A stretch of DNA of 48,820 nt from Fomitopsis serialis (Eukaryota; Basidiomycota; Agaricomycetes; Polyporales; Fomitopsidaceae), in assembly GCF_022376445.1 (NCBI RefSeq), contig NW_025955259.1:1-48820 (forward strand). Reading direction: 5' to 3'. Every line of letters begins with the position of its first letter. The first letter of the stretch is position 1. The notes under the pieces are model-generated. The model had not been told where the DNA came from and ran no database searches. It worked only from the letters and a program-made list of their open reading frames with translations. The translations under genes were made by a program, and so were the position numbers. Positions 1 through 8,275 of this stretch are shown here, in pieces.

Positions 1-559
1 GGCCTCTTGGGCCTCGCGGACTTTCTGGGCCTCGGCCTCCTGACGTTCCCTCTCTCGGCCTCGAGCCGAAGGCGGGTCTGCTCGGCGTCCCAAAGCGCGC
101 GTTTCTCGCGTTCGAGTGCCGCGTGCTTGATGGCGGCCTCAAGGAGCGGCCAATCCATGTTGTCTGCGCATTGGCGCGCGGCCTCCGGGTTGACGTCGGT
201 GGCGAGGACAAGGAGACGGCCGAGGGCCGTCGCGTGGCGCTGCGAAAGGAACGCGCCCTTCGTCACGCGGGTGAAGCGATTCTTCGAACGTATGAGTCGG
301 TACGAACGAAACGAAACAAGCAGGGGACTTACCACAGCCGCGTACGCGCCCTCGAACCATTCCTCGATGGCATCCGGATTCGGGCACGAGGTGCCCACGA
401 CCCAGTTGGCGAGTGGAGCCATCGGGCTCTTCGGGTCGTGGGGACGGGGAATCCTGTCTTCGGATCCACGGTGTACTCGTCGTCCGACGCAGAGGCGCCG
501 GCAGGTTCGGGAGACTTGGCGAAGGCGGGAGCGGGCGCGGGAGCAGACGAGGCGGACAT
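1..559 (-). pseudogene. Broken coiled-coil hypothetical protein, partial at window edge
   Basis: Minus-strand reading starts at ATG 559 with an Ala/Pro/Ser-rich N-terminus (MSASSAPAPAPAFAKSPEPA). A 93-nt intron at 240-332 (GTAAGT...GCAG) joins a segment ending EEWFEGAYAAV to one beginning RHATALGRLLVLATDV. The C-terminal part is Glu/Arg/Ala-rich and looks coiled coil. The frame is not continuous: natural-looking protein changes frame near 436-447 (between GFPVPTT and SPMAPLANWVVG) and again near 49-56 in the charged helix. The reading runs off the left edge. I do not recognise a domain. It could be a gag-like or lineage-specific repeat protein. It is either a decayed copy or a sequence with base-calling indels. 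Confidence 0.5.
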
Positions 560-1161
560 GGGGGAGCAAGCAGGGACGAAGATGGACAGCGAAGCGGGGG
601 ATTAAGCGAAGTTCGGCTGGGTCCCCCCCGCTATATGTGCGCTCGAGCTTTGTGGGTCCACCTACCGCATTCGAGGCGCTGAAACAACGGGGATCATCCC
701 ATCAGAACCAGTCCGAAACGGGAAAGAAGCGCTCGCCTCCCGTCCAATGGGATTAATTCTTCGGATCAACGTGATCGAAGCGCGTCCTGCCGTTCGCTAA
801 TCGCTTCTCAAGTGCTCGCCATTGGACGAGACCTTCGGACGGCCTGGCGCGGAAGTATCTCGATGATCGCGGACGCAAATCAAGCGCCGGCGTGTTCGCG
901 CTGACCAGGGACGGTCAGTATCTCAGTAAGGGGGAGATGATGAGCCCTTAGCTCACCTACCCACCGAAAACGCCATTTACGGTCGATACAACGGTACACT
1001 AAGTCAGAACGGTCGACGCGCTGTCCGTCCGTTCGAGGGAACCGCCCGATGTTCGAAGCTCAAGCGTCAATGTTCGGAACCCTTAGCGGCGAAGTCACAC
1101 GGTTTAGAAGAGTCACTACATTGGTAGGACTACGGACAAGTACACGGCTAGGTCAAACTAA
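560..1161. other. Intergenic, no gene seen
   Basis: About 600 bp between the broken coiled-coil reading and the 3' end of the next minus-strand gene. TTCGAA/CGTTCGA words are common, as elsewhere in the first 2.4 kb. I see no coding frame, RNA gene or clear promoter element. Confidence 0.5.
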
Positions 1162-2006
1162 CTAGTGACGGCCTCGGCAACTCTCGTATCTATGGCCTCG
1201 ACCTCCACACCCATGACCACCACCCCTACCCCTACGAACAGACGGACCGGCGTCGAAGCTACGGTCAGTGTTGACGCGCTCGAACAGGCTTTCGAGCAAC
1301 CCGACGAGGGTGCCGTGCGTACGGCGCTGGTCGACTGCGATGTTGTGAATCGCTCGACCCATGGACTCGAGGTTGTCGGGCAGCTGGCGGAAGTCGGACA
1401 GGGTCAACGTCTCGCGCTGATACTGTGGGTTCGCGAGAGGACGACGTTCGGCCTGGTTGACTTGTTCGAGCAGCACCAAGGTCTCGGACCACGCGATCGT
1501 AGGGTAGGGCGAACCTAGGATGTCTCCCTGGTTGCCATCGCGGTGAAAGACCTCGTCGAGGTAACGCATCAACTCGTCGATCTCGGGGAACGACCTAGGA
1601 GCAGGAAGCGTATCGTTCGCTAGCAGGATGGCCCGGCTGCGGGACTCGAACAAGAATCGCTGTTCGAAGGTCGGTTCGATGGTTCGAACGATAGTCTAAG
1701 TTCGGAGGCACGTACAATCATCCAACGGACTCCGTGGGCCCAAGCCAGCCACTCTCCGGGACTGTTGGCATCGTATCGCGGCTCGACAAGTCCCTCGGTC
1801 TTGAGGACCTCTAGGAGGCGGTAGTAGCGGGCAGCATACGCTTCGGAAGTTGGGTCGAGGTGCGGCATGTTCGTGTAAGTCAGGCGAACTCCTGCAGCTG
1901 TCTCATATCTTCGAGGACTGTCACCGGCCCCGGTTATGACCTTCGCCGTTCGGGGACGGTCGCCCGTTATGCGGAACCTGCGGAAGGCCGAGTTGGATTC
2001 TCTCAT
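1162..2006 (-). CDS. Hypothetical protein, two exons, 262 aa
   Basis: Exon 1 is 2006-1716 (97 codons, ATG start). A 56-nt intron at 1660-1715 has donor GTACGT and acceptor ...AACAG. Exon 2 is 1659-1162, and the frame is exactly preserved across the junction (GVRWMI to RFLFESRSRAILLANDT). Without the intron the first exon runs into Ser-rich nonsense, so the splice is well supported. The protein is mainly helical in appearance (PHLDPTSEAYAARYYRLLEV; IDELMRYLDEVFHRDG), with a Gly/Arg-rich tail before the stop. I recognise no family. It is divergently oriented to the unknown plus-strand gene ending at 3072, with a repeat-rich spacer between them. A retroelement accessory protein is possible but unproven. 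Confidence 0.55.
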
Positions 2007-2205
2007 GTGTTAGTAGGTCCGGGTCGAGCGTTGTGACATTCTCCGATTGGCTGCTTTCCTTATCTCTTTCATTCATCATGTCTTGTATTTCTCTTGGCTC
2101 TCTTGGTCTTCGGACCGTATTTTCCTGTATATACTCTGGGACTTGTTCCCTTCGAATCTCAGAGACCCCCTTACCCTCTCAATCTCACCTCGCACCGGCG
2201 AGGTT

Positions 2206-2305
2206 CGTCAGTCAGCCAGTACGTTCGAAGTCAGCAAGTTCGCCAGTCAGTCAGTACGTTCGAAGTCAGTCAGTCAGTTCGCCAGTACGTTCGCCAGCTC
2301 GTAGT
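2206..2305. repeat. Short tandem repeats of GTCAGTCAGTACGTTCGAA type
   Basis: Imperfect units built from the words CAGTCAGT, ACGTTCGAAGTCAG and GTTCGCCAG recur about four times in roughly 100 bp, in the spacer between two divergent hypothetical genes. The TTCGAA core also recurs outside the block. It may be promoter-associated or simple expansion. Confidence 0.6.
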
Positions 2306-2619
2306 TGCCCCGAGAGGCTCTACACTTCTTCTCCTGCCGTCGCTCGCCTTCCTTGTCACTGTTCGTTCGACACGTCTGTCGAAACTCCCCCTCCTACCTT
2401 CGAGGCTTAGCCCTCGTCTTCGAACAGTCTTCGACATCTTCGAAGCTCCCCCACGTCGTTCGGAGTCTTGTCCGTCCTCCTCCTTCTTACCTAGACCACT
2501 GTACAGTCCCCCGTACATCTCATAGACGCAGAGGCCTCGCATACCACTGCTCGACCTCACGGTTGGGTTTTTGTGTGGCTTTTGTGTTCTTTTCGGTCGC
2601 GTCATCGTCCAGTAGTCAG

Positions 2620-3072
2620 TCCGCGGCGTCGACCATCGACGTCTCCGCGGCATCGTTCAGCGACTTGCCAGTGGCATCGTCCAGCAACCTGTCCACGCAA
2701 AATGTGGCCAGTGACTTGGCGTCCATCAAGGAATGGGAACCGTATCGTCTCCGCAAGGAATTCCGGATAGGAACTTCTCACTGGGGCCAGACAGTTTGGT
2801 ACAAGCTCTCTGGGCACGATGCCATTTCTGAGCCACCGGTGTCCCTTGACGCCGACCCCGCGGATCTCTTCTTGTACGAACACAAAGGTCAGAAGAGGGT
2901 GTACATGTGGATCTGCGAAGCTCGCGGCTCGTGGCGACGGATACGGGTGGGGGACCCTCATCCGGTGTTAGAACATCGCCGTTTCCATATTCAACAATCT
3001 GGCGAACCCAGCTGGGTGACCAAAGAGACGCTCAGTGGGTATAACAGTCGGAAAAAGAGGGAGCGTCGATAG
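2620..3072 (+). CDS. Hypothetical protein, 5' end unresolved
   Basis: The open frame ends at TAG/TGA-bounded stop 3072 and reads as real protein from about 2620: a Ser/Ala-rich stretch, then KEWEPYRLRKEFRIGTSHW, a Trp/Tyr-rich middle, and a basic tail ending SRKKRERR. There is no in-frame ATG before the conserved-looking part, so an upstream exon must supply the start; the boundary given is approximate and lies just after a possible acceptor near 2620. No domain recognised. It lies divergent to the 262-aa gene at 1162-2006. The unusual Trp content and basic end would fit a nucleic-acid-binding or element-encoded protein, but that is only a guess. Confidence 0.4.
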   Translation, partial: SAASTIDVSAASFSDLPVASSSNLSTQNVASDLASIKEWEPYRLRKEFRIGTSHWGQTVWYKLSGHDAISEPPVSLDADPADLFLYEHKGQKRVYMWICEARGSWRRIRVGDPHPVLEHRRFHIQQSGEPSWVTKETLSGYNSRKKRERR

Positions 3073-3086
3073 AGTAGCAAGTCTGT

Positions 3087-3195
3087 ATGTCCTTCATGTT
3101 TGTATGCCCGTATGCGACTCGCGTCTGTGAGCCTGTATGCCATCTGTATGCTTTATGCCACTCGCGTCTATATGCCACTCGCTTCCGTGTTGGAC
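3087..3195. repeat. Short TATGCCACTCGCGTCT-like repeats
   Basis: The phrases GTATGCC(C/A), GCGACTCGCGTCTGTG, ATGCCACTCGCGTCTATA and TGCCACTCGCTTCCGTG follow each other as three to four degenerate units just downstream of the unknown gene ending at 3072. Confidence 0.45.
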
Positions 3196-3472
3196 TATCC
3201 GAGTCGCACAAGCAGGAAGCAAGCACGCAGTACTTGGCATTTACCCACTACGCTCGTGCTGTATCGCGTGCAAGCTGTAACCGGCGCAATTGGCCTCGAG
3301 TGGCTCTGGCGCCTCTCCGTTCTCGACAGTACGTCCATGACTGCAACACGGGCAACCATCATAATCGCCCAACTGAACACCAAATCGCGCGCAAACCTCA
3401 AGCTGAGCCTCTGCCATGACTTAGCTAGTAGCGCCACGGCAGCCTTTGAGGCATCTCGTGCATCGAGTCTCG

Positions 3473-3688
3473 ATGGCCGCTCGCCCTCTACCCCGAGCCA
3501 CTCCGGAACGATCGGCCTTTCTGCTTTCGCAACCCAAGGAAGGCAAGATCCATCCCGACGTCGAAGAGGAACTGGAGTAGGACCCGGTCGATGTGACGAT
3601 GCCAGGGGATCTCTTGGATGGGACACCGGTCAACGGAGAGGATCTCTGGTACACGGTGCGTCGTGAAATTGTGAAGTCGTCTTTTTAA
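3473..3688 (+). pseudogene. Short relic ORF with one internal stop, unidentified
   Basis: From ATG 3473 the frame reads MAARPLPRATPERSAFLLSQ, continues through PKEGKIHPDVEEELE, meets TAG at 3578-3580, then continues in the same frame as DPVDVTMPGDLLDGTPVNGE and ends at TAA 3688. Composition on both sides of the TAG is protein-like and in one frame, so this looks like a fragment with a nonsense mutation. I do not recognise the family. It lies between a hypothetical gene and an ABC transporter relic, in what looks like a graveyard region. Confidence 0.4.
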
Positions 3689-3719
3689 GGCTCATACCTC
3701 GCCTTAGAAGCGACTGAGG

Positions 3720-4313
3720 TTGACGGTCCAATGCGTTTGCCTCGGCTGCGCGGCCATTGAGGACGAGCGCACGAACATTGCCGCGTACCGTTTGCACGCC
3801 GTTTTTGCGCTTTACACGCTCGTAGTGGCGGCTCGCTCGGTGGGCGAGCTTGTCGACATCAGCGTGTACGTGCCCTCGACCATCCCGCTGGGGTTTTCTT
3901 ACGCAACCCTCGCACAGTACATCGCCTCGCTCATCCTGGTCGCGACCACTCCTTGCGCGCCGCCACTGCACTTCCCGCCTGAGCAGATCTACTCGGAGAA
4001 GGTGATCGCGATGAATACGCGCGAGGAGAATGCGTGCGGAATCACGGGGGCGTCGTAGTCGGACACGCTCCTGTTCTCGTATACGACTGAGGTCGTCATG
4101 CTCGGGAACACGGCGGAGAGCCTCGAGACCGGCGACCTACCGATCGTGCCTGCGGACATGTGCGCGACGACGATGTCGGTCGCCGGTCTGTTCTACACCC
4201 GCACTGCTTCCTGCAGCGCGTCTTGCGCTACCTCGAGATGGATCCCGAGAGGAAGGACCGCAGTTGGGCCAGTACTGAGTGGGCGATGGACGTTAGCTTC
4301 AAGGTTTAGCTGA
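3720..4313 (+). pseudogene. ABC transporter (ABCC/MRP-like) N-terminal fragment
   Basis: A single frame encodes hydrophobic segments (LHAVFALYTLVVAARSVGEL; FSYATLAQYIASLILVATT), then PPEQIYSEKVIA, a TAG stop near 4057-4059, and in the same frame SDTLLFSYTTEVVMLGNTAE and SLETGDLPIVPADMCATTM. The words LLFSYTT.VVMLGNTAESLE and DLPIVPADM are, as I recall them, typical of the stretch before the first transmembrane domain of fungal ABCC transporters. The stop sits where such proteins usually have Trp (TGG to TAG). No nucleotide-binding domain (Walker A/B, LSGGQ) follows, so only a piece of roughly 190 codons remains. Family assignment is from motif memory; the truncation and internal stop are seen directly. 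Confidence 0.6.
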
Positions 4314-4927
4314 GCCTCGAGCTCATCGCGCGCCCAGTCTATCAACTACCCCCTTCGGTTCCAGCTCCAGGCACCGCCATCGAATGACCGTGTCTCGGCT
4401 GTACGACTAGGCTGCTCACTCGGGCGCGTTGATCCTTCGCGGCCGCAGCGCTGGCTGGGCGTGTGTGGATGTAGGACTGGGTGTAAAGTATGAGTATACG
4501 ACGTTTTCAGTGCCCTAAGGGCGACACCCAGTCGCGCCTCTTGTGCGCTCTCCCGCTGTGGTGTCTACGGTACATCCTGCTTGTCGACGTCCTCCCGCCC
4601 ACTTCAATCCTTCCACATCGCGCTGCCGCGCCGAGGTTGCAGGCAAGCTCTGAGGTCTTGCACGTGTTCTCGACGCGCAGATCTGTCGCTTGCGTCGGTA
4701 GAAACGCAACAGACGAGTAAGTGAGTACACGCAACTCTCCCACAAACAGTACATTACTTATCTGCGGTGGCTAGTCGACCAACGTCAGGATCAGGTACCA
4801 GATGGTAAAGCGACAGATGAGTACTGTCGCAGTATTCACTGACCTGCAAAATCATCGGTTGCAATGGATTGATAATTCTCATGAATTGTGTTGAATTCAG
4901 TACATAGGCTAGATGTACTGAATTTGA
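4314..4927. other. Intergenic, no gene seen
   Basis: About 600 bp after the ABC fragment. Base composition falls from GC-rich to AT-rich near 4750. No coding frame or RNA gene supported. Confidence 0.5.
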
Positions 4928-4929
4928 AT

Positions 4930-5345
4930 GATTGTGCTGAATAGGCCACATAGGTTGGTTGCACAGGTTTTGTTGAATAGGCTGGTTGTACTGGTTTTGT
5001 TGAACAGGGTATACAGGCTGAAAAGACTACATAGGCTGGTTGTATTGATTATACTGACTTTGTTGAATAGGTTGTTTGTGCTGAATAGGCCACATAGGTT
5101 GGTTGCACAGGTTTTGTTGGTTGTACTGGTTTTGTTGAATATGGTATACAGGCTGAAGAGACTACATAGGCTGGTTTTGTTGGTTGTACTGGTTTTGTTG
5201 AATAGGGTATACAGGCTGAAGTGACTACATAGGCTGGTTGTATTGATTGTACTGACTTTGTTGAATAGGTTGTTTGTGCTGAATAGGTCTCATATTTTGG
5301 TTGTACAGGTTTTGTTGAACAGGGTATACAGGCTGAAAAGAAAGA
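4930..5345. repeat. AT-rich minisatellite, nested higher-order units
   Basis: Tandem array built from two alternating sub-units, GTTGTACTGGTTTTGTTGAA and TATACAGGCTGAARAGACTA followed by CATAGGCTG. The phrase GTGCTGAATAGGCCACATAG starts near 4933 and again near 5079, and a diverged version near 5277, so higher-order units are about 146 and 198 bp. Both strands stay open for about 100 codons (plus: Leu/Arg/Val-rich; minus: Ser/Thr/Tyr/Pro-rich with KPVQPTK repeats). That is an effect of repeat length and composition rather than good evidence of coding. Confidence 0.8.
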
Positions 5346-5351
5346 GTACAT

Positions 5352-6286
5352 TATTGAGAGTGTAGGCTGGTCTCCAGAGCCCAGAGTGTATATTTTGTGA
5401 TTACTATGAGTCCATCTGATTGAGTTTTCAAAGTATATTCATCATGCTACTACTATATACATGTGGGCTATCATATAGTCATTCAATCTGAGGCCCAAGT
5501 AATGATCACATAGGAGTGGCTACCTTATCCATACTATACTTTTGTGCCCATTTTGATTTTCATACATAGATACATGTGAGCCTCAGTCTGAGGTTACTCA
5601 GGGGTCATTTTGAATATTACCCCAGTAAGACTTGGGTGGCCTCTGAATGACTCCTAGGGTTACATTGCAATTTCATACTGGAGACATTCAGAATGAAATC
5701 AAGATGATCCTCATATGCAAGTGGCTGCCTCATGCCAGCTATACTTGGGGTTCATTTTGATTGTGTTCAGCATGAGGCTTGTGTGGTACTCTTGGACATA
5801 TGGTAAGTCTATATAGAATGTGTTCATAATGTTGACCTCGTTTTGCGGCCATGATGTGGCGTGATTCATTGTAAATTAACCCAACGTATTATCGGCTTAC
5901 TTAATGTAGATAATATGCCGACTCTTTCACCCATATAATGCGCATGCTGCGCCTTGCTTCATTGGGTCACGTCTCCGGTGATTGTTCCATCACTGAAGTC
6001 CTTGCACCACGGAGGGTTACAAACCGCGTCACTTCACATAAATTTAACGGCGAACCTAAGTTAGCAGCGAAAGCCGAATTATAATACCCATGCGTCTCAA
6101 CGGCCGCGCTAACAAAGCCTGTATTCACGCAGGCGTACAGCTGCATGGCAATGCGATCGATTACGACGTTATCCAAACGACAGACCCTCCAAGCGTAAGG
6201 CTCGTCAGGCTGTTATTACCAGGGTATGTATATGCAGTCCCAAGGGAAACGAAAGAAACAGCGACAAGACAGCGGGAACCATCCAC
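5352..6286. other. AT-rich intergenic region
   Basis: Low-GC sequence without long open frames between the minisatellite and the 3' end of ERG6. Repeated words such as GTGAGCCTCAGTCTGAGG and TTCATTTTGA... occur from about 5450 to 5800, suggesting old repetitive DNA. Nothing else is supportable. Confidence 0.5.
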
Positions 6287-7495
6287 TCAGTTTTGTGCGG
6301 GCTTGCGGCAGACGGCGAGGTACATTGGTGTGAAGAGCTATCAAACAGAACTGAGTCAACAATGCCGCTACAAGACGACGGAGGCAGCGTCTTACCTTTG
6401 TCCTGCCACCCTCGACGAGCGAGTCACCGGCAATCTTGAGGGCCTCACCGACCTCCCATGTCCCCTTCGGGACAAGACCTACCCGCTCAAGGGCCCACAC
6501 ACCGTAATGTGTCACAAGCTTGCCGCTCCAGCTCATCCGCCACACGGTGATGTAGTCCCACGCGGTCTGCGCCTTGAAGACGTCGCCCTCGAGCGGGTAG
6601 TACCACGGCACATCGTCCGGCCGGTCTGCGAGGTCCTCCTCGTGCTCGACGGCGAAGCCGACCTTGCGCATCGCGTCGCGCGCGTCCTTCAGCGGCCGCA
6701 TAATTGGGATGCCGTTCCCGAGCTCGATCCGGTTCGCGAGCTCCTTGTGCGACGGGATCGACGGGTCCCAGGCGTCCGTCATCACCCACTCGTACACACC
6801 GAACTACCGGGCGCAGTGAGTCAACGCAGCTCTAGGATACGCACACAGCACAGCACGTACCACTCCTCCGGGCTTGAGGACCTTCATGATCTCACCGTAC
6901 ACGCCCTCGAACGCAGGCGCGTGCACGGTCGCCTCGATGGCGTACACCGCGTCGAACGTGTTCTCGCCGAACTGCTCCGCAAGCTTCATGAAGTCGCCCT
7001 TGACGAAGGACACCTGGCCCTCGAGGCCGGCCTCCTTCGTGTAGCGGCGCGCGCGGCCGATCTGGAAGTCGTTGTTGTTGAGGCCGACGACGTTCACGTC
7101 CGCGAAGCGTGCGATCTCGCGGGCGGGCCCGCCGACGCCGCAGCCGACGTCAAGCACGCGCATGCCGGGGCGCAGGCCCATCTGCGCGGCGAGGTAGTGC
7201 TCGTGGCGCGCGAGCCCCGCCTGGAACGCCTCGCCCTTGTAGAAGCGGCAGAAGTGGAAGGAGCGCGCCCAGCCGAACTCATACAGGTCGGTGGCGCCGT
7301 CGTAGTAGCCTGCATGCCACGTGAGCGGGTGCGCTGGAAGAGCGGGAGACGGTTTCACGCACCGTTGACGACGTCCGTGTAGCTGTCGACACGGTTGGCA
7401 GTGTCGTCTGCACCGTCCTTGGAGATGTCCTTTTGCCAGAACTTGGTGTAGTTCTCGATGCGCTCGTTCACGCGGCCGTCTGCCTGGGCGACCAT
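6287..7495 (-). CDS. ERG6: Sterol 24-C-methyltransferase (Erg6)
   Basis: Transfers a methyl group from S-adenosylmethionine to C-24 of zymosterol in ergosterol synthesis, at the ER/lipid droplet. Exons: 7495-7363, 7309-6861, 6803-6396, 6337-6287; introns of 53, 57 and 58 nt; total 1041 nt, 346 aa, the usual family length, with no frame break. Visible family signatures are the sterol-binding region [20 protein letters not shown], the SAM motif [41 protein letters not shown], the substrate region [10 protein letters not shown] and [18 protein letters not shown]. The C-terminus ends [14 protein letters not shown] place the start at ATG 7495 ([17 protein letters not shown]). An 81-nt 5'-UTR intron at 7499-7579 (GTGAGT...CTGCAG) probably lies just upstream, leaving only three bases before the ATG. 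A longer start at an in-frame ATG inside that intron is possible but less likely. Confidence 0.95.
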
Positions 7496-8275
7496 GATCT
7501 GCAGGGGTGGACGGGAAGGCATCAGCGACACAACCTTAACGCCTGTGACATGTCTGATAAGCTTCAGAATGGAACTCACGTCTTATGAACGGTGATGAAA
7601 GAGCGACAAGGGGCAGGGATCGTGAGGGGATGATGGTCGAGAGCTAAGTTATATGGCTCGCTGGCCAGGAATTTTGGGCAACCGCACCATCTCGCTCCAG
7701 CCAATCACGTCGTGCCCCGGGCGTAAATTAGCCGACACGCTCCTCGCACCACCCGTCACCGTGCCTTTGCCACACCGATCCTCTATTGCCGCTGTAGTGT
7801 CATTCATCATACCGAGATCGCACCGAATAGAGCTCTGGCTGGCTCTGGACTGCCGCAGCGGTCAGCCCACCACGCTCAAAGTCTCAGACCACGGAGTCGC
7901 ATTGATAAGCAAAAAGTACGACAATGGAACGAGACGGTCGTGAAAGGTCGTAAAGGGGCAGGATTCCAATCCAACGTAAGAAGCAATGTATGCGTGAGGC
8001 TGTAGAAATGTTTGCGTAGAGAACGGGCAATGAGAGAGCTAAGTAGGATATGAATTTCAACAACAACGACCACCCTGCGAATGCAATACGATTCTTTAGT
8101 TTGAGAGCATCCTCCGTTGGTCGTCGAATTGAGATGCTAGAGGCCGGGGCCAAAGAGGGGCTGGTATTATCGGTGAGCGGTTGGAAGGAACCATTATATC
8201 GGCGGAGCAAGATGTAGACGGGAGATGGCGAGACGTCGCGTCGCGTTTCTGGTCATGAGAGCCAACCGCTATCCC
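7496..8275. other. ERG6 upstream region and rrm4-like 3' flank
   Basis: Holds the likely ERG6 5'-UTR intron (7499-7579) and promoter, and the 3' flank of the next minus-strand gene. No open frame here looks like protein. No terminator or other motif can be named with confidence. Confidence 0.5.

Noticed and set aside
4928..5351. Repeat proteins of about 100 aa on either strand
   Set aside because: Open frames result from the minisatellite; no start context, splice sites or family support.
6090..7382. 430-codon plus-strand open frame across ERG6
   Set aside because: It is the complement of ERG6 exons and introns; the minus strand has all family motifs and consistent splicing.
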